The notes under the pieces were generated by a model, which worked only from the letters and a program-made list of their open reading frames with translations, ran no database searches and was not told where the DNA came from. A stretch of 64,000 nucleotides of DNA from Actinernus sp. WN-2022 (lineage: Eukaryota > Cnidaria > Anthozoa > Actiniaria > Actinernidae). A program made the translations under genes and the position numbers. Positions 36,840-46,463 of the stretch are shown here, one piece after another. Every line of letters starts with the position of its first letter. Positions within the stretch are counted from its first letter, which is position 1. The stretch is from the NCBI GenBank assembly GCA_030867875.1, contig JAOWCC010001368.1, forward strand, positions 1,798,001 to 1,862,000, written 5' to 3'.

Positions 36840-37615
36840 CGACTGTGGTGCCCAGATCTGAGTGGCGTAGACCAGCGTCTAGTCCCTCGCAGATCTTCTG
36901 AGGAAACCTAGCAGTTTGTTGGCCTTAGAGCACCGATCGAGTACTTGCTTTGTCCAGGTCAAGTCATTTGATACCAACACGCCGATATCTTTTTCGTGTT
37001 GTTGCGGTGATTCACTTCATCTTTCATGCTTTATGGGAACTCAACGGAACACTTCTCCCGAGTAATGCGCCGACACTTGCATTTCGATTTGGTTGAACTT
37101 AAGGCCAGACACCTTTGACCAGTTGTCGAGATTAGTGAGATCACTTTACGGAAAGGCGGCATCCGCGACTGAGTCGATCCACTTATAGATCTTTGTATCA
37201 TCTGCAAAGGATACAATTTTAATGACTGTACAGTTATTCACGTACATAAGGAAAAGCATCGGCCCAATGATGGACTTCTGAGGAACACCAGATGTAACGG
37301 ACAATTCTGAAGATGACACCCAGTACAGTCAATCGTGGTCTACGGCCCTGGAGATATGAGCTGAACCAGCGTAAAACGATTTCCACATATATTGTAGTGT
37401 TGAGCAAACGAAATGTTGCACCTTGCCGAATGCATTGGACATGTCAAGGCAGATAACATCAGTCTGCTTGCCCTGATCGAGTTGGAAACCTATATAGTCA
37501 CGGACTTCAACTGAGTGACACATGATTTGCCAGGTGTTGTGCATGGCTAATGAATTGGAGTAGGTGCCACGTATTCTACTGAGCACACAACGTTCGAGCA
37601 CTTTGGGAGACAAGG
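36840..37615 (-). mobile_element. Degraded LINE, 3' part of reverse transcriptase
   Basis: On the - strand, with frameshifts, the order is SPKVLERCVLSRI, DYIGFQLDQGKQTDVICLDM, then IIGPMLFLMYVNN and SFADDTKIYKWI. These are RT motifs including the FADDT active site. It is cut at 37615 by the element 37616-44593; the upstream part continues at 44594. Confidence 0.85.
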
Positions 37616-38460
37616 GGTGTGTTTTCACTAGGACATGTTTGACTAGTTAAACAAACAAAAAACGAAAAGACAGTGAAAACACTTCGGTTGAAACATGCAA
37701 AGTGTTTTCATTCGGAATTTTGCGGCTTGAACACCCGAAATCACAGCCAAGTTATACTACCTCTGGAGATGGTATAACTTGTCCTGCCGCGACCAATCAC
37801 TGCACACAAACTGACAGACGCCTGTCAGATTATTTATTCAGCTGTCAAAGCAAGCATTTAGCAGACTTTTGCATTGCACGTGTCGATTCTTAGAATCGCC
37901 AATCGCTTCACGCAGGATTGTATTTTGCTTCATAAGTTGTGGGCCAACGAGGCCGCAAATCAAATGCTTCCCTGCTTACTCTGAAATTCTCACGCCACAG
38001 ATGGTCTTGATAATTGTCGATCAAAAGGTACTCAAACTAAAACTGTGGTCTTGGATATACCCAGACTGATTTCCTAGCTTCTTCTGCGATTACCTCCGTT
38101 CTGTTGCTGTATTGCGAGAAATGCTGCTATTCTTCTTCTTCGACTCATTTGAAGTTTTGTAAAAATCGCCTTCGTTTTCGCATAAATACAGCCAGAATTA
38201 AAAGCAGAACGGTAAACATGAATGCTTGCTCTCCCGCAATTTTTTTTCGAATGTTGCGGTTTGTAATTAGAAGCACTTACCATATAGCCTGATTTTCAGA
38301 CGGTCGAGGCCGCTCACTTCCTCCCACCTCCCCGTCTGATAGACTTTGGCAGAAACTGTGTTCCTGACGTCATTTCATTTCGACCAATCAGAGCGCAGGT
38401 TTTATTTTTAGAGAACTGAGGTATGCGTGGAATGTCCAGTGGAGCCTGCATGAAGGACAA

Positions 38461-38624
38461 TAGGCAATATTCGTATTCTCACGGACGAGCTGGAACGAAC
38501 ACTCAATGGAGGCTCGTGCGGGGGAATTCGCTAAAAACTATTTAGCATTAGAAAAGATTCCCCCGCATGAGCCTCCATTGAGTGCTCGTTCCAGCTCGTC
38601 CGTGAGAATACGAATATTGCCTAT
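38461..38624. mobile_element. 164-bp palindromic insertion with visible empty site
   Basis: A hairpin with ends CAATAGGCAATATTCGTATT and the inverse. It interrupts the 5' leader of the helicase-like head; the mirror copy near 40335 has CTGCATGAAGGTGAAGCC without it, which shows the pre-insertion state. Confidence 0.75.
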
Positions 38625-38637
38625 TGGTACAAGCCAA

Positions 38638-38889
38638 ATGGCGGACGATTCAAACGGACTTGATATGGCTTTGGAGAAAGCGTGCGAAACTTTCGGCATT
38701 TCTGAATTATTTCCCGAACAGCGAAAGGCAATATTACCCCTCGTTTCCCGGAAGGACCTTGGCCATCACAGCTGCATCTATAGGCGACGACCAGGTAGAG
38801 AATCGAGAGAGGAGAAATTATGTAGCCTTCTAAATCACGCACTTCCTATGTTTTACAGCTTCAAGCTTATGTTAATTTCTCAGAACTAA
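38638..38889 (+). pseudogene. RecQ-helicase-like N-terminal fragment (left copy)
   Basis: The ATG-led frame contains ALEKACETFGISELFPEQRK and AILPLVSRKD, the segment that in RecQ-type helicases precedes the Walker A motif. Instead of Walker A the frame runs into unrelated residues and a stop. It is thus a truncated gene head. The mirror copy is at 39966-40322. Identity as RecQ-like is from the pattern only. Confidence 0.55.
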
Positions 38890-39172
38890 CCCTAACCCTA
38901 ACCATATCCTGTTTGAACTGCTATGGTTTTTTGGGCAGCAGGAACTTTTTAAATAGGATTTTTCGTACAGTATTTCAAGCGCATGGTCACAACACTGATC
39001 TAACTACCGGATTTGTTGTACGTACTTTACAATTTGTCAAAATCAAGACTGTTCAAAATTCTGATAACAAATATTTAGGCAGATGTAATCCAACTTTTAC
39101 CATGACATTCACTATATGTGTTCACTCCTGTAAAAATGTCATGCCATTCCATGAAATATTTAGTCTTCTTAA

Positions 39173-39701
39173 AGTGCACCGAACCCCTTTTGCAATTTTT
39201 ATACATATGAAACTTTGAAAGGTTTGGAGTACTTCTGCGAAGAAATTTTTGGCTTACAGAGAATATTCTATGTTCTAGGTTTGTTTGAAATGGTGAAAAT
39301 TTGATCTTTCCTGACCCATGACCGCGTAAGAAAAAGCCTGGGTCGATTCTGGATCTTACGTCACCTCATTAATGCATTATTCTCCATCGATGTTGTAATA
39401 AAAAGGCGCCATTCATAGAGAATTTATACGGTCTGTGAGTTAGTAAAGAAAACAGTTATTTTAGACAAAATGCTAAACATTTATTCGACTTATTGCAAAG
39501 TCGAATGAATTAGACGTAAGATCCAGAATCGACCCAGGCTTTTTCTTACGCGGTCATGGGTCAGGAAAGGTCAAATTTTCACCATTTCAAACAAGCCTAG
39601 AACATAAAGTATTCTTTGTAAGCCAAACTTTCTTCACAGGAGTATTGAAAACCTTTAAAAGATTCATATGTATAAAAATCGCAAAAGGGGTTAGGTGCAT
39701 T
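39173..39701. mobile_element. TTAA-type fold-back MITE (copy 2)
   Basis: Flanked by TTAA at 39169-39172 and 39702-39705. Arms start AGTGCACCGAACCCCTTTTG. It is closely similar to 28880-29401, including GAATCGACCCAGGCTTTTTC and TGACCCATGACCGCGTAAGA words. No coding. Confidence 0.8.
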
Positions 39702-39965
39702 TTAAGGTGAAAAAGCTAAGACATTTCAGCTTCTAGGACAGCAAAATTGTCAAAATAAAGTGAGTTAAAATTTTGCAAACATAAATAATTGCCCAAATGT
39801 CGTGAAACTATTACCATGACATACTCAGTATGTGTTCACTGCTGTAAAAAAAACATTACATTTCATGAAATATTTGGTCTTCTAAATGCCAACATTCTAG
39901 GAGACGTTACATTTTAATACGGCAACAAAGCGGTCGAGGAAGATTAATGATTTTCCAAACCCGGT

Positions 39966-40322
39966 CTAAAGCTCATAGCTAGCAGATTCATAAACATCGC
40001 GATATTGATTCCTATCAGATTTTCCCGGTACACGTCTGAGGACAGCATGTTTCTCCACGATAAGTTTGAAGCTGTAGAACATATTCTGCAGTGCATGAAA
40101 GAGCCGTGATTCTGACGATCTGTTGAAGTTGTAGAAGACTACATAAAGTCTCCTCTCTCGATCTGGTCGTCGCCTTATTAAGATGCAGCTGTGGTAGCAA
40201 AGGTTCTTCCGGGAAACGAAGTATAATAATGCCTTTCTCTGTTCGGGAAATAATTCAGAAATGTCGAAGGTTTCGCACGCTTTCTCCAAAGCCGTATCAA
40301 GTCCGTTTGTATCGTCCGCCAT
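39966..40322 (-). pseudogene. RecQ-helicase-like N-terminal fragment (mirror copy)
   Basis: Starts at 40322 on the - strand with MADDTNGLDTALEKACETF and FPEQRKALLYFVSRK. Substitutions relative to the + copy include G to D and I to L changes, so the copies have diverged. It also stops without Walker A. Confidence 0.55.
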
Positions 40323-40459
40323 TTGGCTTCACCTTCATGCAGGCCATGCATACCTCAGTTCTCTAAACATAGGCACCCAATGGTGAACTCGTGGATGTAG
40401 TGACGAAGTTAGTGGTTGCTAAGAAAAGCGGCAATCCCTTTATGTAGGACGACACGAAT

Positions 40460-40660
40460 TTTTACCAAAAATACAATAGAATACAACACAATACAATTCA
40501 ATACAACAATAGAACGCAACACAATAGAATAGAATAGAATACAATTTGGTAGCATTTCGTGTCCTATTTTTTTTATTTATTTGCGCTTTGCCACACATAG
40601 AATACATACATTAACAATAGATATATATATATATATATAAAGAATTGAGGTTCAAGAATA
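40460..40660. repeat. ACAAT-type microsatellite, A-rich tail and (TA)n
   Basis: AATACAACACAATACAATTC-like pentamer repeats, an A/T-rich tract at 40566-40585 (LINE A tail on the - strand) and a (TA)n run at 40620-40640. Confidence 0.75.
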
Positions 40661-43600
40661 CATGATACAGTTGATGTAGTGGCGAGGAGGCCTCAGGAAA
40701 CCATCAGGCTTGTAGCGAAGAGGCCTCCTCGAGATAGTATAAAAAAAAAAAAAAGGACAGCGTATGCGCGTCATGACCGATTCAGTATGTAACAATAGAA
40801 GAATTTTTTTTTTAAATAAAATAAAAAAACAATCTTTGTAGAAAATTGAACAGTCCTTTTTTGAAGCAAGTTAGAGTAGTGGAATTTGTGACCGAAGAGG
40901 GCAGCGAGTTCCACACTATAAAATAGTAAATTGTTTAATATTGGTACGACATGCATGAGGTCGATAATTAGATGCCAATCTGGTGTTATAGTTGTGCACT
41001 TGATCATTTGTTGTAAATAAATGGTGAAAAGACTGAGGCAACAGTTGATGGTGGTATGAGAACATAAATTTACCGGTTTGTAATGAGTTAAGTTTAAAGA
41101 TGTCAAGTATATTCAAACGGGCGAATAAAGGAGCAGTATGCGCCCGAAATTCAGAATTGGTCAGGGCCCGGACAGCGCGTTTCTGCAAAAGAAATATCCT
41201 GTTCAGGTTTGTAACATAAGTTGAGGACCATACTGTGTTGCAGTAACTTAGGTAAGGGTAAATTAAAGTATAATATAGAGAAAGTTTAGTTTTAGTGGAT
41301 AGGTAAAATCGTGACCTATAAATTATTCCAACAGACTTAGACACCTTTTTACATACATGGCTAATGTGATCCTTCCATGTCAGACTTTCGTCAATAAATA
41401 CTCCTAGGAATTTGACTACTTGTACCTGTTTGAGCAATTGGTTATTGAATAAAAGAGTCACATTAGCGTTGATGGTCTTTTGTTTTGTTTTAAAAATTAT
41501 ATAGTTAGTCTTCTTAAAATTAACAGATAATTTATTACTTTTCATCCAGGTGTCAATCTGTTGCAGTTCGTCATTTAACACAGAAACTAACTGGTTAACA
41601 TCTGAATGAGAATAGAATACGCTGGTATCATCAGCAAAAAGTAAAGATTCTGACAATTTTGCAGCATTTGGCAGGTCATTTATATATAAAATAAAAAACA
41701 ATGGCCCCAGGACGGAACCTTGAGGCACACCGCATTTAACTGTTTGGCTGGCGGAACATACATCGTTAAACTGTACAAATTGTTTGCGATCTGAGAAGTA
41801 GCTTTTGATCCACTGTAAGGCCAAACCACGAATGCCGTAGTGTTCAAGTTTGGAAAACAAAATGTGATGGTCAAGGGTATCGAAAGCTTTTGAGAGATCT
41901 AAAAAAACGCCAACAGTAATTTCGTTACGGTCAATGGAAGATGCAATTTTGTTGATGAGATGAATGAGTGAAAGTGAGGTCGAATGATTTTTACGGAATC
42001 CAAATTCGAGACACTGAATACAAAATTTCAAGACGTTCGAAAAATACAATTAAACGGTTGTGCATGACCTTTTCGAAAAATTTAGAGAAACAAGGTAGAA
42101 GAGAAATAGGTCGGTAATTAGTAAAAAGATGCGGACCATCAGCTTTAAAAATTGGGATAAGTTTGGCAATTTTGAATTTTTCAGGAAAAATTCCTTGTGT
42201 TAACGAAAGATTGATAATAAACTTTAAGGGTTCTGAAATAAGATCAAAAGATTTTTTAATAACATGCATGGATAGATTATCATATCCAGGGGCTTTCCCT
42301 GGTTTGAACAGCTTACAGATTTCTTCTAATTCAGCTACATTGACAGGCTTTAGGATGATAGATTCATTGACATTGTTGGCTAAAAAGGAGCGAAAAGAAT
42401 GTCTAACCGTAGGAATTTTACTGGCTAAATTAGGTCCAATATTAGTAAAATACTTGCAGAATTTGTCAGCAATATCAGTTGGGTCGGATATTTCTTTATC
42501 ATCGGTATTGAAGGATGAAGGCAGCGGTCTTTTTTCTACGATTGTTAATAACTTCGTTTATTAGTTTCCAGGCCAGTTTCTTTGAGGTCATTTTTTGCCT
42601 TATCAAATCTGTTGTCATAGTAGTCACGCTTGGCGGTTCTGATTAGGTGATTCAGTTTGTTCTTGTAAGTCTTGTAATGCATTTCACGCATGGGATTAGG
42701 CGCTTTCATAATTTTTTTATAGAGTCTATTCTTTTTTCTGACGGAGTTCAACAAACCTTTCGTAATCCAAGGAGTAATTGGCCTTGTGTCGCGCTTTCGC
42801 TTAGTTACTTTTAAAGGAAAGCACAGGCCATAGATTTTGGAATATTCTGATAAGAAAGTATTATAAGATATGTTAGGGTCTTGGTCAGATAAAGTATCAG
42901 CCCAATTAACCTGGGAAAGGTAGGAACGGAATTTTGTCATGTTAGTTTCACTTAAGTCGCGCTTAGCTGTGTTCTCCCGACGATTACAGGGGTAAGCCGG
43001 CTCATTAGAAACATAAGCAAAAACAGGCAGGTGATCAGATATATCATGAATAACAATACCATTGAAAATGTTGGGTGTGAGATAATTAGTAAATATATTA
43101 TCAATAAGCGTTGCGGTATTAGAAGTGAGGCGCGTGGGCCTAGTTATTAGTGGATAGAAAAAGCGCGAAAACAAACTATCAACAAATTCTTGCGTGGGCT
43201 GATGGTGATCATAATGGAGCAAATCTAGATTATAGTCACCCATTACATAACAATGTTTGTTGTCTTTGGAGATTTTGGAAAGAATATCATTGAATTTATC
43301 TAAGAATAACATGACGTTTTGATTGGGCGGCCGGTAGACAGCCCCAACAATTAGGTTTTTCCCGTGAGGAACAGAAATTTTAACAAACAGGGACTCGATG
43401 ACGTCAGGATCTGAAAAATTACATTCAGAACAGAGTTTATACTCGAGATTATCTTGTAAATAAAGGCCTGTTCCGCCGCCAATTTTAGTAGAACGGTGGT
43501 TAGAAAGAAACTGATATCCAGGTATATTGACTAAATCTGATGTTTGATCGTTTAACCATGTTTCCGACACTCCGATTACAGAGAATGGCTTATGTAGATT

Positions 43601-43850
43601 ACCCAACATGAATTTGAATTTGTCAAAGTTACCGAGTAGACTACGTGCATTCAGATGTAACAGAGAGAAACTAGAATTGATGGTCTCAGTATGCAAGTTG
43701 ATATGAAGGGATGACCTACATGAAGGGATGACCAGAAAAGCCTTCATCTGAAAAGTATACAACACTGGTCCATTATGCTTGGAATAAACAAGAGCCATGT
43801 AATCTTTAACTTTGTTGTTAGTAGTGAAGTTCATATTGCCATTTAACTGT
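40566..43850 (-). mobile_element. LINE A: CR1/Jockey-group retrotransposon, near full ORF2, frameshifted
   Basis: The - strand encodes an apurinic-type endonuclease (LLHLNARSL, VIGVSETWL, VGAVYRPP, GDYNLDLL, ATLIDNIFTN, SDHLPVF) at 43834-42545 and a reverse transcriptase (NYRPISLLPCFSKFFEK, GFRKNHSTS, VFLDLSKAFDTLDH, GVPQGSVLGPLFFILYINDL, FADDT) at 42545-40916. The frame changes near 42560, near 42020 and again near the C-terminus at about 40920, so the copy is dead although most motifs are intact. The 3' end is A-rich. Confidence 0.92.
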
Positions 43851-44593
43851 CATGCTATTTGGTGTAACAATGAGATGAACTGTTGATGATGTGACAACTT
43901 TCAGGATATGTAATGAAAGTTACATGTACTTAGATATCATCCAAACTTCAGAACTAAAATAAAGCTTGCGTGCTCTTCAGAACAAATGAGATGACTGATC
44001 CATTTTAAAAACTGGTTGCAGGGGCCCCGTTTCTCCAAATTATCGGGGCTTTCGAGAAACGGGCCCTGGCCGTAGCTAGCAGGGAGACCAGCAATACAGA
44101 ACCTCGTAAACAAGTCCATCATTTCATAAAGTTGATTTTTCTGCCATCACAGCGTGTAGTCTCCGTGTAAAACACTTCTGCAGCTCTGAATGCCACTCGC
44201 CCGACAGCTCAGTGCCTCAATCTCGTCCCCGAGGCTTCCTCGCTCGTATTCCGAACAGCATACGATTTGATATTGATTGATTTTTTGCAAACGGCTGGCT
44301 AGCTAGCTAGACATCATTCGCCCACCTCGCGCATCCAAGAGTTAAAAATGAAACCTTCGCTCTGATTGGTCGAAATGAAACAATGACCAGAACACGGTTT
44401 CTGTCAAAGTCCATCAGACGGGGAGGTGGGAGGAAGTGAGCGGACTACGTCTGAAAATCAGGCTACTTATCATACCAACACCTCAAAATTCACAGTAAAA
44501 ACAGTCAGGCACGTTGTACTAGTATAAGTCGGTCTGTAAACAAACACCGAGGAGGAATGTTATACTAGAAAAATGCCCTAGTGAAAACACACC

Positions 44594-44870
44594 CAAGAGA
44601 ACAGCGAGATCGGTCGATAATTCTCCACCTGCCATGAAGACAGGAACAATGTTCGCTAGCTCCACTCGTCTGGTACGACACCCAGGAGGAGTCATTTGTT
44701 GTTGAGTAGCGTTAGTGGCGGAGCTATCTGTCGGCGTTTCCTTTAAAAGGAGAGGAGAGAGTTCATCAGGTCCGGACGCTTTGTTGACATCTAGCGATTG
44801 AAGTGCAGCCAATACTTCCTCATCTGTGAGACTAAGATCTGACAGAGCTGGACCTTGGACTGGTTCTTGC
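44594..44870 (-). mobile_element. Degraded LINE, N-terminal RT part (other half of 36840-37615)
   Basis: The - strand reads ALQSLDVNKASGPDELSPLL, then ELANIVPVF and STDLAVLLG (a degraded NYRPISLL motif). It is the upstream half of the LINE interrupted at 44593/37616. A short unrelated insertion or deletion lies between the first two motifs. Confidence 0.8.
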
Positions 44871-44924
44871 GGGGAGGGCTCGGCGAGTCATTAGGACACG
44901 ATCTCGAAGTTAAAGTAATGATTA

Positions 44925-45225
44925 TCATTATTTCTCAAATCGATTTAAAGTAATGATAATCATTACTCTTAAAACCACTCAAGGATAAAGTTGTCACGTT
45001 GTCACATTCCGAACGGCGGTAGAGGGGCTTCGTGTAGTGCTCCCAACTACACGCAAACGGTTACGAGCTCGAGCCCCAATAGGACCGCTAGAAACAAAAA
45101 CGTTTAACTTCTCTTCTTGTTTACCTCTGAACACTAGCTCTAGGTGAGAGAACCCGTCGTTGACCTCGTCCGATGGTTAGGGTTCAGGTTAGGATTTGTA
45201 GTAATGATTATCATTACTTTAAACC
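44925..45225. repeat. Fold-back with AGTAATGATTATCATTACT palindromes
   Basis: The words AAAGTAATGATAATCATTAC at about 44954 and AGTAATGATTATCATTACTT at about 45200 form inverted ends; a third related copy is at 44913. A possible MITE. No gene. Confidence 0.6.
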
Positions 45226-46110
45226 TCGAGAACACGTTGAGAATACGGAGGTGAATTGCATAAAATTATTGAAAAGTTCAGCGTTGGTTAGAGTAGAGGT
45301 TGAGCTCCTGCTAGGGGTAGGGTGGGGCAGTCTCGTCAACACTGTCCATAATCAACCAAGCAACAGAGTCGCGTCTTAAATTTTTTTTTTTCTTTACTGT
45401 AGTTTTTTTTGGGCAGCGTTTTCGTGAAAAGAATATAGATTAGCAATTGTAACTTTAAATATTTTACAATGAAACATCAACTGGAATAATCTTGATAATA
45501 CTCGGTAAAGTGTTCATTGAACAGGAAGCAAAGCAAAAATATGTTTGCAAAATAACATTAATTCATAATCTAGAACTTGAAAAATACCGAAATGTGAACA
45601 AAAGAGAAACATATTTACATGTAAGGAGTCATTTTCCCCCCGTCAATTTTACGCAAGCATTAATATAAATATAATTAGTAACGCTTCTTTTTTTTCTTCC
45701 ATAAATCCTAACGAAATGAAAAACTAATAATACTGGAGCCTACAATGTGCTCACAATTTGAACGTGTACTACTGGTATTCTAACTAACATGTCATACGGT
45801 TGAAATAAAACGCAACGATAAATTTTCTGTGAAAACTGAAAGAAATCACCATCCAGCCAATCAATATTTTTGAATCACACGTTGAGAACTTTCCCCAATT
45901 TTCTTTGAAGTCAGACCACAAGTAGTTTTATTGAAATTGAAACATCAAAAATTATCTGATGAAAATATATTGCCTTGGTGGTTTTCTATTGAATGGACGA
46001 GTATCAACCAATGAAATTACGAGAAAGAAGAATAGAAAATTAACACCTTTTTACATTCCTTGCCATTCAGTGCTGTTCTTAGCCGGTGCTTTACTTTATT
46101 TTCCGTCGTA
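45226..46110. other. Intergenic AT-rich stretch
   Basis: No gene, repeat or transposon end recognised, apart from short T-runs. Confidence 0.5.
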
Positions 46111-46117
46111 GATCGTA

Positions 46118-46330
46118 GATTTTTCTCTTCCTGGGACAACTGGCCTCGCTTTGATGCCTTTATGAATAAGGTCAATGGGTTCGATACCCAGAGAACTCTG
46201 GCCCCAAGGTGAGTGAGAATTCGTCGTTTACCTGGGAACTTGTTTTCGAAATGGTTCGGGTTAGGATTTGGGATTGAAGTTTATTGAGCGATTCCAGTCT
46301 TCAGCAGCGCGTACGTCAGCCACGCAGACG
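46118..46330 (+). mobile_element. SINE-like repeat, family 2, overlapping the 3' UTR of the large E3 gene
   Basis: Shares CTTGTTTTCGAAATGGTTCG and GAGCGATTCC with 35643-35860. Its left part (TTTTTCTCTTCCTGGGACAA to AATAAGGTCAATGGGTTCG) matches, inverted, 57460-57525. It ends within 20 bases of the stop codon at 46346. Confidence 0.6.
46280..46285 (-). promoter_or_regulatory. Candidate polyadenylation signal AATAAA
   Basis: AATAAA on the - strand, about 60 bases after the stop of the large E3 gene and inside the SINE-like repeat. Position fits, but the motif is short. Confidence 0.35.
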
Positions 46331-46345
46331 CTGCTTCAGAAAAGT

Positions 46346-46463
46346 TCATTGAGGAACGTTTATTAGAGCTTCTTCATTCTGTCCTTGTGCACTATGGTTG
46401 GAATCACCTCCATTGTCGTCTAGTTGTTGATGTAGTGGATGCCTACAAACTGGACAGGTTCGA
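46346..46463 (-). CDS. Large E3 exon 6: end of RING and C-terminal tail
   Basis: The acceptor GTTGTTGTTCTAG (- strand) precedes 46463. One base completes Ile, then RTCPVCRHPLHQQ and a polar tail to TGA at 46346. CPVC supplies the last zinc ligand pair of the RING. Confidence 0.88.

Larger units (their letters stand above)
38286..44464. mobile_element. Inverted-repeat element with helicase gene heads
   Basis: Left end AGCCTGATTTTCAGACG at 38286 and the inverse at 44464. The homology continues about 120 bp inward (words CCTCCCACCTCCCCGTCTGA and GACCAATCAGAGCG). Inside are two inward-facing RecQ-like heads, a TTAA fold-back and LINE A. Confidence 0.65.
37616..44593. mobile_element. 7-kb DNA element with 17-bp TIRs inserted in a LINE
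   Basis: Ends GGTGTGTTTTCACTAGG and its inverse at 44577-44593. Outside both ends lie parts of one LINE on the - strand, which continues in order from 44870 down to 44594 and then from 37615 down to 36840. Target-site duplication is not clear. It contains the inverted-repeat element 38286-44464, so much of its length is nested material. No transposase recognised. Confidence 0.65.

Noticed and set aside
40566..43850. LINE A as an active element
   Set aside because: The reading frame shifts at three places, so no intact protein is encoded.
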